DNA of 64,000 bases from Neolewinella aquimaris (lineage in GTDB: Bacteria > Bacteroidota > Bacteroidia > Chitinophagales > Saprospiraceae), in NCBI RefSeq assembly GCF_014197245.1, contig NZ_JACIFF010000005.1, forward strand, positions 186,001 through 250,000, given 5' to 3'. Made by a program: the position numbers and the translations under genes. Below are positions 16,832-25,285 of this stretch, piece by piece (position 1 is the first letter of the stretch; each line of letters begins with the position of its first letter). Below the pieces are notes generated by a model. It had not been told where the DNA came from and did not search any database. It saw only the letters and a list, made by a program, of their open reading frames with translations.

Positions 16832-18469
16832 GTGCGAAAAGGGTACCTCATTCTGGCAGTTCTGCTGCTCTTTCCGGCCCTGCTGATCAACCTGGGCCTG
16901 ATGGTATTCATTGACGATGAAGCCATCCGCTCCCTGGTCGCCCAGGAAATGCTGTGGTCCGGAAACTTCGTCGCCCCGGCCATGCACGGCGATGCCTACC
17001 TCAACAAGCCACCCCTCTGGAACTGGATCCTCGCCGCCAGCTTCACCCTCCACGGAGGCGCCAGCGAGTGGGCCACCCGACTGCCGACGGTCCTCAGCCT
17101 CCTGGGGTTCGCCCTCACTACCTTCCTCTTCAGCCGCCGGCACTTCGGCAACTACCTGGCGGCCGTTCACGCGCTCACCGTGGTCACCTGCGGCCGGATG
17201 CTGTTCTGGGACAGTATGCTGGGGCTCATCGACGTGTGCTTCAGCTGGCTGGTGTATACTCAGATTATGCTCCTCTATCATTTCGGTAGTAAAGGACGTT
17301 GGTGGCTCGCCTTTGGTTGCACCTACCTGCTCACGGTGGCCACCTTCATGCTCAAAGGACTGCCGGCCATAGTATTCCAGGGACTCAGCATTTTCGCCCT
17401 TCTGGGCTGGCGGCGGGAGTGGCGTCAACTCATCCGTCCGGCCCACCTGATCACCGGCCTGGTCTGCGTCGCGCTGCTGGGGATTTACTATTTACAGTAC
17501 AGCCAGTATGTTGACCTGAGTCAGGTCGGTCGCCGCCTCTTTGTCGAAAGCGGTAAGCGCACGGCCGCCGCCCACGGAATCTGGGAGACGGTGGGACATG
17601 TTTTTGCCTTTCCCTTCGAGATGAGCTACCACTTCCTTCCCTGGACGCTGCTGCTCGTCTACCTGCTGCGGCGCGGAGCCTGGCGGAAACTCAAATCCAG
17701 TGACTTTGCCGCCTTCTGCCTGGTTGCCTTTCTGGTCAATATCCCCGTGTACTGGCTTTCGCCGGAAGTGTACCCGCGCTACCTGCTCATGCTTTTCCCC
17801 CTGCTCTTTGCCGGTCTGCTGTACCTCCATCGCTGGCACGCCGAGCGGCGCACCCAAACCTATACCGGCCTGCGTTATCTGCTCCTGGGTATAATGACCC
17901 TCTGCACCATCGCCCTTCCTTTCGTGCCGCTGCTTCCTCAGGTCGAAGCAGTGACCTTCCCCTGGGTCAAGAGCATCGTTTTGGGCGGGGTCGCGGGTGC
18001 AGTGTTAATTGGCAGCTGGCGCGACCGACGCAATTTTCTACTTCTCCTGTGCTGCTTCCTGCTGATTTTGCGGATCGGGTTCAATCTGTTCGTTCTTCCG
18101 GTTCGCGCCGCCACCAACGAGCGGGGCAATGCCGTCCGTGCTACCGCCCAGTCTGTCGTGCGCACCAATGCGGGAAGGGAACTAGCCATCTACCGCTACA
18201 CCCTCGTCGAGCCAGCGACGGGGTATTATCTCTCGGAAGCATACGGCCGGGTCGTCCCCCGCCACTTCGATCGTTACGACCCGCAGGCGATCTACGTCGG
18301 CAGCCCCCTTCAGTACCGTGAGCTTCGCATCCGGGCTACCGATTCCCTTTACCTCCGCCATTTGGATACCCTCTATCCGGTAGGCCATCTGGCCAATCCC
18401 ATCCCGGTCCCCGGTTCGGACGACGCGGATCTCCGCGATGGAATGGGATCCGGAATACGGATCGAATAA
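16832..18469 (+). CDS. ArnT/PMT-like integral-membrane glycosyltransferase (GT39/GT83 type)
   Basis: 545-aa polytopic membrane protein with about 11 hydrophobic segments. The first extracytoplasmic loop carries FIDDEAIRSLVAQEML and YLNKPPLWNW, characteristic of the dolichyl-P-mannose mannosyltransferase/ArnT superfamily, where the acidic pair binds the lipid-linked donor. It should transfer a sugar from undecaprenyl phosphate to a lipid, glycan or protein outside the inner membrane. The start is the GTG at 16832, just after TATCTTCG (16819-16826); a TTG nine codons earlier is also possible. The gene 59 bp downstream encodes a GT2 enzyme of the type that makes such donors, so the two probably form a donor/transferase pair. 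Confidence 0.88.
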   Translation: MRKGYLILAVLLLFPALLINLGLMVFIDDEAIRSLVAQEMLWSGNFVAPAMHGDAYLNKPPLWNWILAASFTLHGGASEWATRLPTVLSLLGFALTTFLFSRRHFGNYLAAVHALTVVTCGRMLFWDSMLGLIDVCFSWLVYTQIMLLYHFGSKGRWWLAFGCTYLLTVATFMLKGLPAIVFQGLSIFALLGWRREWRQLIRPAHLITGLVCVALLGIYYLQYSQYVDLSQVGRRLFVESGKRTAAAHGIWETVGHVFAFPFEMSYHFLPWTLLLVYLLRRGAWRKLKSSDFAAFCLVAFLVNIPVYWLSPEVYPRYLLMLFPLLFAGLLYLHRWHAERRTQTYTGLRYLLLGIMTLCTIALPFVPLLPQVEAVTFPWVKSIVLGGVAGAVLIGSWRDRRNFLLLLCCFLLILRIGFNLFVLPVRAATNERGNAVRATAQSVVRTNAGRELAIYRYTLVEPATGYYLSEAYGRVVPRHFDRYDPQAIYVGSPLQYRELRIRATDSLYLRHLDTLYPVGHLANPIPVPGSDDADLRDGMGSGIRIE

Positions 18470-18527
18470 GCGCGGTACGCGGTAAACCCTACATTGTAAA
18501 CGGTACTCCCTAAACTGTAACTCCTTC

Positions 18528-19544
18528 ATGCACCTATCCGTCGTCGTCACTATCCTGAATGAGCTGGACAACATCCGGCCCCTGATCGAACGCACCCACG
18601 CGGCCCTGAAGGACTACGACTACGACTACGAGATCGTCTACGTCGACGACGGCAGCACCGACGGATCCACCGAACTCCTTAAGTCCATCGACGATCCCCG
18701 CCTGGTGGTGGTCGAACTCCGCAAGAACTACGGACAGAGCCTCGCTCTGATGGCGGGCATTGACGTAGCACGGGGGCACTACATTGCCACCATGGACGGT
18801 GACCTGCAGAACGACCCCTCCGATATCCCGGCCATGCTCGACTTGGTTGAGAACGGTAGGTGGGACCTGGTGGTAGGGGAGCGCGTCAACCGGCAGGACG
18901 GGGCCATCCTGCGCCGCATCCCGAGCCGCATCGCTAACTGGATCATCCGCAACCTGAGTGGGGTCCATTTACGCGATTACGGCTGTGCCCTGAAGGTATT
19001 TCGCACCGAAATTGCCCGCGACATCGGTATTTATGGGGAGCTCCACCGATTTATTTCCGTGCTGGCTAGCCTGGAAGGGGCCCGTATTACTCAGGTCCCG
19101 GTCAGGCACCATCCCCGCCAATTCGGACAGAGCAAGTACGGGTTGGGACGCACCTTTAAGGTCGTCAGCGACCTGCTCCTCATGCTGTTTCTGAAGAAGT
19201 ACCTACAGCGTCCGATGCACCTTTTCGCCCAGGCGGGACTCGCCCTATTTACCCTTGGTGCCCTCATCAATACCTACCTGCTGGTGCTCAAAATTATGGG
19301 CCAGGACATCTGGGGGAAGCCCCTGCTTATTCTCGGAGCAATGCTCGTACTTGCTGGAATTCAACTGGTTACGGTAGGAATTATCGTTGAAGTGCTGATG
19401 CGAACCTACTACGAGAGCCAGGACAAACGGCCCTACAAGATCAGGGAGGTAAAGCGTACCCATGCCCTGCCCCTCGCTCCGTCCGCGAACCCGCAGGCGA
19501 CGGCACGCGATCGATCGACCGGCTCAGTACCCGCGCCCGAATAG
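18528..19544 (+). CDS. GT2 polyprenyl-phosphate glycosyltransferase (ArnC/DPM1-like)
   Basis: 338 aa. The GT-A domain starts SVVVTILNELDNI and contains the nucleotide-binding VDDGSTDGS and the metal-binding DGDLQNDP; the arginine-rich segment RHHPRQFGQSKYG is typical of the DPM1/ArnC/GtrB group. Two C-terminal transmembrane helices follow (about 236-255 and 268-290). It should load a sugar from an NDP- or UDP-donor onto undecaprenyl phosphate at the cytosolic face. Its pairing with the upstream ArnT-like gene suggests a complete lipid-linked sugar transfer module. The sugar cannot be told from sequence. Confidence 0.92.
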   Translation: MHLSVVVTILNELDNIRPLIERTHAALKDYDYDYEIVYVDDGSTDGSTELLKSIDDPRLVVVELRKNYGQSLALMAGIDVARGHYIATMDGDLQNDPSDIPAMLDLVENGRWDLVVGERVNRQDGAILRRIPSRIANWIIRNLSGVHLRDYGCALKVFRTEIARDIGIYGELHRFISVLASLEGARITQVPVRHHPRQFGQSKYGLGRTFKVVSDLLLMLFLKKYLQRPMHLFAQAGLALFTLGALINTYLLVLKIMGQDIWGKPLLILGAMLVLAGIQLVTVGIIVEVLMRTYYESQDKRPYKIREVKRTHALPLAPSANPQATARDRSTGSVPAPE

Positions 19545-19694
19545 ATCACGGTTACCGCCCCGCTTCTTCTTGGTATCGGTTTTGACGGACTTGTCCAGCG
19601 CCGCGCAGCCCGATTTACGGTTGCAGGCCGAGGTGAATAAGACCACGAACCCTAGTAAAATAAGGAAAAGGGGATAAACACTGCGGTTTTTCAT
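19524..19694 (-). CDS. Small basic lipoprotein, unknown function
   Basis: 56 aa: hydrophobic signal (YPLFLILLGFVVLFTSAC) with a lipobox Cys, then a short, highly basic tail rich in Lys/Arg/Gly (TDTKKKRGGNRDLFGRGY). Short basic lipoproteins of this kind are frequent in Bacteroidota. The ATG at 19694 starts the signal; 12 codons of upstream open frame were excluded. Its 3' end overlaps the end of the convergent GT2 gene by 21 bp. Confidence 0.65.
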   Translation of the reverse strand: MKNRSVYPLFLILLGFVVLFTSACNRKSGCAALDKSVKTDTKKKRGGNRDLFGRGY

Positions 19695-19820
19695 ACGTTT
19701 GTAGGCTGAACTAGGGAAGCTGGGGCGCAAGCAACGTTCCGGCCCTAATTTACCTAATAACTAACCATTTTCCACGGCAACCTGCACTTGCCATATTTTA
19801 ACCTTTCAAAATCCAGACTA

Positions 19821-20093
19821 ATGAATAAAGGAGATCTCGTATCGGCCATTGCCGACAAAGCCAGCCTCACCAAAGATCAAGCAGAAAGCGCACTGACCGC
19901 CATGCTCGGAGCTATTGAAGATGCCCTGAAGCAGGAAGACAGCGTAAGCCTCATCGGCTTCGGTACTTTTTCGGTGAACAACCGCCCCGCCCGTGAAGGA
20001 CGTAACCCCCGCACCAATGAAACCATCCAGATTGCGGCAAAGAACGTGGTAAAATTCAAGCCCGGGAAAAAACTGAGCGAGTCGGTCAACTAA
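19821..20093 (+). CDS. hup: HU family DNA-binding protein
   Basis: 90-aa nucleoid protein of standard HU length. MNKGDLVSAIADKASLTKDQAE opens the helical dimerisation part, GFGTFSVNNRPAREGRNPRT is the conserved strand and DNA-binding arm, and the C-terminus has the usual VKFKPGKKL. It bends and compacts DNA as a dimer. The start is the ATG at 19821; the open frame extends 11 codons further upstream without family similarity. A strong terminator follows. Confidence 0.97.
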   Translation: MNKGDLVSAIADKASLTKDQAESALTAMLGAIEDALKQEDSVSLIGFGTFSVNNRPAREGRNPRTNETIQIAAKNVVKFKPGKKLSESVN

Positions 20094-20130
20094 AACCACC
20101 CGCTTCCATTAGGCCCCCGTGGCCCGTCAC

Positions 20131-20164
20131 AACGACCCGACCGGCACCCGCCGGCCGGGTCGTT
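20131..20164 (+). terminator. Rho-independent-type terminator after HU
   Basis: A 14-bp stem (AACGACCCGACCGG with CCGGCCGGGTCGTT, one mismatch) with a 6-nt loop, followed by TCTCGTTTATC. It begins 38 bp after the HU stop codon. Confidence 0.8.
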
Positions 20165-20202
20165 CTCGTTTATCTCCATTCCCAATCTAACCCCTCCCAC
20201 CC

Positions 20203-20895
20203 ATGCCCACCTACCTCATCATCGGCGGAAGCTCCGGCATCGGCCGTGCCCTCGTAGACCAGCTCCTTACCCGGGAAGACGCCGAGGTACACGTATGGGC
20301 GCGGGAGCAACGTGACCTACCCGGTACGGTTCGCTTCACCCCCATCGACGTCACCGACGAGGCAAGTGACCTCAAATCCGCCGTACCCGAAGAAGTGCAC
20401 GGACTGGCCTACTGTCCGGGCAGCATCGACCTGCGCCCCTTCCGCAGCCTGAAACCCGCCGCCTTCCGCGAAGCCTTCGAGCTCAATGTAGTAGGTGCCG
20501 TGCGTTGCCTGCAGGCCACGGAGCGGGTCCTTAAAAAGGGCGGTTCGGCTTCGGTGGTGCTCTTTTCTACGGTAGCCGTCCAACGGGGTATGCCGTTTCA
20601 CGCTTCCATCGCCGCGGCGAAGGGGGCCATCGAAGGACTCACCCGCAGCCTGGCCGCCGAGTACGCACCCGCGGTGCGCGTCAATGCCATCGCTCCCTCG
20701 CTCACCGATACGCCACTGGCGGAAAAGCTGCTGTCCAGCGATGAAAAGCGGGAAGCAAGTGCCAAGCGCCATCCCCTCAACCGCGTTGCTCCCGCTTCCG
20801 AAGTCGCTGCCATGGCCGCCTTTCTACTCAGCGATCAGGCCGCCTCCATTACCGGTCAGGTGATCGGAGTCGACGGTGGACTGGGCAGCATTTAA
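20203..20895 (+). CDS. SDR-family oxidoreductase with altered catalytic site
   Basis: 230-aa Rossmann-fold protein. The nucleotide-binding motif GGSSGIGRAL is intact and the C-terminal PL-end and GQVIGVDGGLGS are typical of classical short-chain dehydrogenases. The catalytic Tyr is missing: the usual Y-x-x-x-K position reads I-A-A-A-K in HASIAAAKGAIEGL, and the Ser position 13 residues earlier is Thr (FSTVAVQRG). The Lys is kept. It may therefore be a reductase with a changed mechanism or a non-catalytic cofactor-binding protein; substrate unknown. It overlaps the convergent uracil-DNA glycosylase gene by 4 bp at the stop codons. Confidence 0.88.
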   Translation: MPTYLIIGGSSGIGRALVDQLLTREDAEVHVWAREQRDLPGTVRFTPIDVTDEASDLKSAVPEEVHGLAYCPGSIDLRPFRSLKPAAFREAFELNVVGAVRCLQATERVLKKGGSASVVLFSTVAVQRGMPFHASIAAAKGAIEGLTRSLAAEYAPAVRVNAIAPSLTDTPLAEKLLSSDEKREASAKRHPLNRVAPASEVAAMAAFLLSDQAASITGQVIGVDGGLGSI

Positions 20896-21491
20896 TCGAG
20901 CAGACCGGCCACGATCTCCTGCAGGTGCGGTACGTTCAACTCCTCGAACCACGGATTGCGCCGTAGATATATTCGGTTGCGCGGACTGGGGTGGGGAATG
21001 GGAAAATACTCCGGGAGGTATTCCCGGTAGTTGCGGACGGTCTCCGTCAGGCTCTTTTTCCGGCGATCGCCCAGGTAGTGCGCCTGAGCGTAAGCCCCGA
21101 CGAGCACTTTCAACTCCAGTTTAGGCATTAGCGAGAGCAACGGATCCTGCCAGAGGGGGGCACACTCCGGCCGCGGGGGTAAATCACCACCCTTCCCCTT
21201 GCCGGGATAGCAGAAGCCGATGGGTAGAATCCCAAAGGTCGGGGTTTGAAAAAATTCCGCGTCGGTCACCCCCAGCCACTCCCGCAACCGGCGGCCGCTC
21301 GGATCGTCCCAGGCTACACTGGACAGGTGGGCCAACCGCCCCGGTGCCTGACTGATGAGCACGACCTTCATCTCGGGGTGGATGCGAAAGATCGGATTGG
21401 GGCCAAGGGGAAGATGCTCCGCACAAACGGCACACGCCCGGGCGCGCTCCAGTAGGGGATGCTCGTAAGTGGGGGTGTAGCCCTTCGCCAT
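20892..21491 (-). CDS. Uracil-DNA glycosylase superfamily protein
   Basis: 199 aa. The N-terminal part has a Cys pair (RARACAVCAEHLPLGP) and the glycosylase active-site-like segment VVLISQAPGRLAH; SGRRLREWLGV and the C-terminal PHPSPRNR-x(4)-RRNPWFE match the second conserved motif of UDG-fold proteins. It probably removes uracil or another damaged base from DNA, but only two of the four Cys of family 4 iron-sulfur UDGs are obvious here. Related Bacteroidota proteins are annotated simply as the UDG family. Confidence 0.85.
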   Translation of the reverse strand: MAKGYTPTYEHPLLERARACAVCAEHLPLGPNPIFRIHPEMKVVLISQAPGRLAHLSSVAWDDPSGRRLREWLGVTDAEFFQTPTFGILPIGFCYPGKGKGGDLPPRPECAPLWQDPLLSLMPKLELKVLVGAYAQAHYLGDRRKKSLTETVRNYREYLPEYFPIPHPSPRNRIYLRRNPWFEELNVPHLQEIVAGLLD

Positions 21492-21497
21492 CCGGGG

Positions 21498-22514
21498 TCA
21501 GAAACTACGGGCGTACGCAATCACGAGTTGCTCGGTGATGCTGACGCGCTTACCGAGGCCGGCCACCCCGTTGGGGGCATTGTAGTCGGTGATCTGCACG
21601 CGGATGTCGTCGTCGTAGAACACGTTGAGGAAAACGTTGAGGTGCAGGTTCTCGGTGAAGGCGAAGGACAGGGTGTTTTGCCAGTCTACATCCACGTTCT
21701 GTGGATTGTCGAGGTAGTTGGAGTACAGCCCGAGGTTAGACGAGAAGCCAAATCGGTCTTCTCCGCCGAAGGTCACCTTATACTTGATCTGTGCCAGGGA
21801 ACCGATCTGCGCATCCAGGTTCTGGAATTCGGGATAGATACCTTTGGTGGGCTCGCCGCTCACTTCGTTGCCGTGCACCCCGCGACTGGCGATGCTGTCG
21901 CTGGCCACGATAATGAACTTGCTGCCCAGGGGCGAGTAAAAGATCGACAACTGATCGTTCGGCTTGTAGTCGATACCCAAGGAAAGGGTCACCGTCGCGG
22001 GAGAAAGAAACTTCGACAACGGGCTACGGCCACTGTCGATAAAGTCGGAAACAAAATTGCCCGAATAGAGGTCGGGAAATTGGTAAGTAGACGTCAACTG
22101 GCTTAGGAACGTCCCGTTGACGGAGTAGTAGAGTTTGCCGTCCGGCTTGATCTGAAATCCGTACTTGCTGCCCAGCCGGAATTCATCGATCGTTTTCTGG
22201 AATGGAATTTTGGAGGTGGCTCCCTGGGCAATTACGCCGGCTCCGAGTCGCTGTACGGCAAACTGCCAGAGCACGGTGTTGTCCCAGGCCTGACGGCCCA
22301 TCTTGTAGTTGGCAAATCCGTCGAACGCCCCACCCAGGCCCAATCTGTTCTGCCCCGCCCCCTGTTTGGGATTGATCTGCAGCAGTTGCGCGAAATCAAA
22401 GCCTACCCCCGCGCCCCGGTTCCAGCCTTCGGGGATTTCCTCGGCCTCTTTTTTCTGCGCCATCAGCCCAGCGGTGACAAATAAAAAAAGGAGGAACAGG
22501 CTCGCCTTGGACAT
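21498..22514 (-). CDS. DUF3078 domain protein, predicted outer-membrane beta-barrel
   Basis: 338-aa secreted protein (signal FLLFLFVTAGLMAQ) with alternating-hydrophobicity strands throughout, ending in an aromatic C-terminal residue (VIAYARSF) as in outer-membrane barrels. GWNRGAGVGFDFAQLLQINP and the YSNYLDNPQNVDVDWQNTL region resemble DUF3078 proteins of Bacteroidota, whose function is unknown. The ATG at 22514 begins the signal; the longer frame adds 15 unrelated residues. Confidence 0.8.
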   Translation of the reverse strand: MSKASLFLLFLFVTAGLMAQKKEAEEIPEGWNRGAGVGFDFAQLLQINPKQGAGQNRLGLGGAFDGFANYKMGRQAWDNTVLWQFAVQRLGAGVIAQGATSKIPFQKTIDEFRLGSKYGFQIKPDGKLYYSVNGTFLSQLTSTYQFPDLYSGNFVSDFIDSGRSPLSKFLSPATVTLSLGIDYKPNDQLSIFYSPLGSKFIIVASDSIASRGVHGNEVSGEPTKGIYPEFQNLDAQIGSLAQIKYKVTFGGEDRFGFSSNLGLYSNYLDNPQNVDVDWQNTLSFAFTENLHLNVFLNVFYDDDIRVQITDYNAPNGVAGLGKRVSITEQLVIAYARSF

Positions 22515-22567
22515 GGAGACTTGCTTAAGGGAAGTTTTAGGACGGGTACGCGGGTGCAATGATACGG

Positions 22568-23416
22568 CTATCTGCCAAGGTTGGGGGGCAGGGCAGTGCG
22601 GTCTTCCCGCCGAGAGTGTACCTCGAAACCGTCGCTACTGAGCTTGCTGAAGGGAATGGTGTGCTCCGAATCTTCCGCCTGGAGGGTGATCGACAGGCTA
22701 CTGAGCTGAATGACCTCTCCACGCTTACCGTCGATGCTGATCTCGTCGCCTACCCGCACCTGGTTGCGGTTGTAGAAGCTCGCCAGTATGTTTCCCATGA
22801 TGTGCCGGGAAGCCATGCCGTAGCCAATTGCGAATGCTCCTGCGATCCCGGCAAGTAGAATGCTGATGTTGGCCTCCATGAACTCCGTCTGCAACTGGGC
22901 CTGGCTGAGTGCGATCAGCACGATGTTGAGCAGGATGAAGTAAAATATGGCGTTGCCAATCAGGTTGGCGGACGGAATGCCGAGCGACCGGCAGGTGTTG
23001 GTCACCAGCTTTTTGATGAAGTCGGCCAGAAAAATACCTCCGATCAGGATGATGAAGGCGGTGATGGCATTGGGAATGTAAGCGATCAGGTCGGCCATCA
23101 TGGCCGAAAGCATCGGCATGCCCAGGGCGTCTACCGCAGCCATAACGAACACGATCAGCACGAAGTAGTACACGATGCTCGCCAGTACCCGGCTGGGGAG
23201 GATTTTAAGATCGGTGTTGCGGAAGAGATCGATATTCAGCAGCCGGTCCGTCAGGCGATCCAGACCGGAGGCCGCCACCGCCCGGCGAATAACTTGGTAA
23301 AGCACCCGGGCGATCACGTAGCCGACCAGAAAGATGACCGCTGCCTTGATCAGGGCGGGGATTACCGTGAGCAGTTGGTAGGCTTGTAACTTGAGAATAT
23401 TAATTACTGACTCCAT
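22568..23416 (-). CDS. MscS-type mechanosensitive channel / CmpX-like membrane protein
   Basis: 282 aa with four to five hydrophobic helices. The conserved-TM-helix segments (ALIKAAVIFLVGYVIARVLY and IILIGGIFLADFIKKLV) are those of the CmpX/YdjM-like branch of the MscS superfamily. The end of the pore helix (FAIGYGMASRHIMGNILASFYNR) and the start of the beta domain (GDEISIDGKRGEVIQLSSLS) follow, but the protein stops shortly after, so the large cytosolic vestibule of MscS is short. A role in osmotic or envelope-stress response is inferred. It is the last gene of an operon after a sigma factor and a 97-aa protein. Confidence 0.87.
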   Translation of the reverse strand: MESVINILKLQAYQLLTVIPALIKAAVIFLVGYVIARVLYQVIRRAVAASGLDRLTDRLLNIDLFRNTDLKILPSRVLASIVYYFVLIVFVMAAVDALGMPMLSAMMADLIAYIPNAITAFIILIGGIFLADFIKKLVTNTCRSLGIPSANLIGNAIFYFILLNIVLIALSQAQLQTEFMEANISILLAGIAGAFAIGYGMASRHIMGNILASFYNRNQVRVGDEISIDGKRGEVIQLSSLSITLQAEDSEHTIPFSKLSSDGFEVHSRREDRTALPPNLGR

Positions 23417-23424
23417 AGGGCTAA

Positions 23425-23718
23425 TTAACGGATAATCTGTCCGGAATCTCCGGGGCCGGGGGGCGGGCTGCCGTAGGGGTCATCGTCCTCAGACTCCTGT
23501 AGCAGCAAATACGTCTCGTCCTGGACGAGGGGGTCGCCACCACCGAGGACATTTACGGTATCGGCCATGACCGGCCCGAAGAGCTCGATGAGGCTGCCGA
23601 TGAACTCCGCGCTCTTGAGTTCACGCTCGACACGCTGGCGCACACGGACTTGCCGCGCTTCGGTGAAAGCGGTCAGCTCCTGTTCCTGCAATGCTAGAAA
23701 ACTGTTCATCTGACTCAT
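23425..23718 (-). CDS. 97-aa soluble protein of unknown function in the sigma factor operon
   Basis: No recognised family. It has no signal or membrane segment; residues 5-60 look helical and charged, and the C-terminus is acidic and Pro/Gly-rich (EDDDPYGSPPPGPGD). Its ATG overlaps the stop of the upstream sigma factor as ATGA, so translation is probably coupled, and the MscS-like gene starts 8 bp after it. The position is where an anti-sigma factor often sits, but no zinc-binding or transmembrane anti-sigma feature is visible. Confidence 0.65.
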   Translation of the reverse strand: MSQMNSFLALQEQELTAFTEARQVRVRQRVERELKSAEFIGSLIELFGPVMADTVNVLGGGDPLVQDETYLLLQESEDDDPYGSPPPGPGDSGQIIR

Positions 23719-24269
23719 GAAGGTGTAGACGCAAACCGGTGCTCGTGGATCCGTTTCGCTTTTTCTTTGATTCGTTTAAGTTGCATTTTGACGGCGGACT
23801 CGCTCTTGTCCAGCAAGCTGGCGATGGCCTTGATCTTTACGCCGTCCTTGTATTTCATTAGGAGCATCATACGCTCGGTGTCGGTGAGTTTGCTCAGCAC
23901 GTATTTCAGTTCGTTGAGCTGTAGGTTCAGGAGAGCCTCGTCGGGTACTTCCTCGACGGTATCCGGCGGGTCCTCCATTTCGGTGTTAAAGAGGTCCCTT
24001 ACTTTTTTCTCCCGGCGGATCTTGTCGATGCATAAGTTGTAAGTGATGGAATACACCCAGGTGGAAAACTTTGACTGCCCCTGGAATTTTCCCAGGTTCA
24101 GAAAGATCTTGGTGAATATTTCCTGGGTAGCGTCCTCCGCCTCACTCTGCTTACGCAGCATAGTCACCGCCTTGCTGTACACTTTCGTGGAATAGCGATC
24201 GTAAAGGATTTGAAAACAGGTAGCGTGCCTCCGTTCCCGGTAGGCGCGAATGATGTCTATATCCTCCAT
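23715..24269 (-). CDS. RNA polymerase sigma-70 family (ECF) sigma factor
   Basis: 184 aa with region 2 (EAEDATQEIFTKIFLNLGKF, then FSTWVYSITYNLCIDKIRRE) and region 4 (LTDTERMMLLMKYKDGVKIK, then ASLLDKSESAVKMQLKRI). It directs RNA polymerase to a dedicated set of promoters. The ATG at 24269 starts the conserved part; another ATG 13 codons upstream is possible. It is first in an operon with a 97-aa protein and an MscS-like channel, so envelope or osmotic stress is a likely trigger (inferred). Confidence 0.92.
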   Translation of the reverse strand: MEDIDIIRAYRERRHATCFQILYDRYSTKVYSKAVTMLRKQSEAEDATQEIFTKIFLNLGKFQGQSKFSTWVYSITYNLCIDKIRREKKVRDLFNTEMEDPPDTVEEVPDEALLNLQLNELKYVLSKLTDTERMMLLMKYKDGVKIKAIASLLDKSESAVKMQLKRIKEKAKRIHEHRFASTPS

Positions 24270-24400
24270 CGAAGTATCACAGCCTTTGGTTGGTGCTCCG
24301 CTTGGCATGTAATTTGTTGTGCGCGACCCGAACGTGTTCGAGTTCTAAAGGTGAGACGTTAAAGTACGAAGGACGTCACATATGCACCAGAAATTCGCGC

Positions 24401-25285
24401 TTATTCCACCACTCTGACGGCCCTGCTGGACGCCGCCACGTTGAACACACCGAGCGCGGCCTCCCCAGTATCGACGTTAAATACGTTGCCCGGTGCGTTG
24501 GCCACCGGTATTTGAAATATTCCGTTGTCTCCGTTCTGAATCTGGTCGCGGGCAATACTCAGAAAATAAAACGCTTCGGGGCTAAGCGACCAAATTTCCA
24601 CCTCGACCTTGTCTCCGGATACCAGTGGAACGAAGGCCCCGTCCTCGTCGGTTTTATTGATACTAAAGCGTATCGGGAAAATGAAGGCAATACCGTCCGT
24701 ACCACTCCCCGCGTCGAAGGTGGCATCGTAGGCCAGGTTAAGCTCCGAAGGGCGGTTGAGAAGCGTATCGTTGATGGTGCTCCGAATCAGGTAAGCATCA
24801 CCCGCGCCGGGGAGGTCCCGGGCGTAGATCTGGGCGTAAAGCCCTTCATCGAGCCCCAGCTGATCCTCCTCAAACTGAAAGCTGATGCTGTCGATCGGCG
24901 GCACCCGGCGCATGCTGGTCTGGCTGACGTAATCACCGTCCTCGTACCGGATTCCCAACGTAAATTCCTGCCCTACGTCCCCGAGCTTTTCCCCGGCGGC
25001 GGGTGTCCAAACGTACCGTCCGGAATCCTGGTGAACGAAAATAAAACAAGTAGTGTCGGGCTGCGTCCGGCACACTACTACCTCGGCATTCTCCACGCCG
25101 GTGGGCAGGCGATTGGCGTAGTAATCCTGACTGAGGGTAAGGCGGATGGTCTGGGGTACGGACTCGTCGGTAAGCCAGGCATCTACAACCAACTCGGGTT
25201 CCTGGAAGTCCGTCTCCAGTTCGATGACGTCGGTGCAGGTCCAGAGACCGCCGGCCAGCAGGATAAGCAGTAGGGCGCGCATCAT
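24401..25285 (-). CDS. DUF4249 lipoprotein partner of a TonB-dependent receptor
   Basis: 294 aa with a lipoprotein signal (LLLILLAGGLWTC). The family is recognised from ELETDFQEPELVVDAWLTDE at the N-terminus and the beta-rich body; DUF4249 proteins normally follow a TonB receptor, as SusD follows SusC. The ATG overlaps the receptor stop (ATGA); a second ATG one codon later is equally good. The transported ligand is unknown. Confidence 0.88.
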   Translation of the reverse strand: MMRALLLILLAGGLWTCTDVIELETDFQEPELVVDAWLTDESVPQTIRLTLSQDYYANRLPTGVENAEVVVCRTQPDTTCFIFVHQDSGRYVWTPAAGEKLGDVGQEFTLGIRYEDGDYVSQTSMRRVPPIDSISFQFEEDQLGLDEGLYAQIYARDLPGAGDAYLIRSTINDTLLNRPSELNLAYDATFDAGSGTDGIAFIFPIRFSINKTDEDGAFVPLVSGDKVEVEIWSLSPEAFYFLSIARDQIQNGDNGIFQIPVANAPGNVFNVDTGEAALGVFNVAASSRAVRVVE

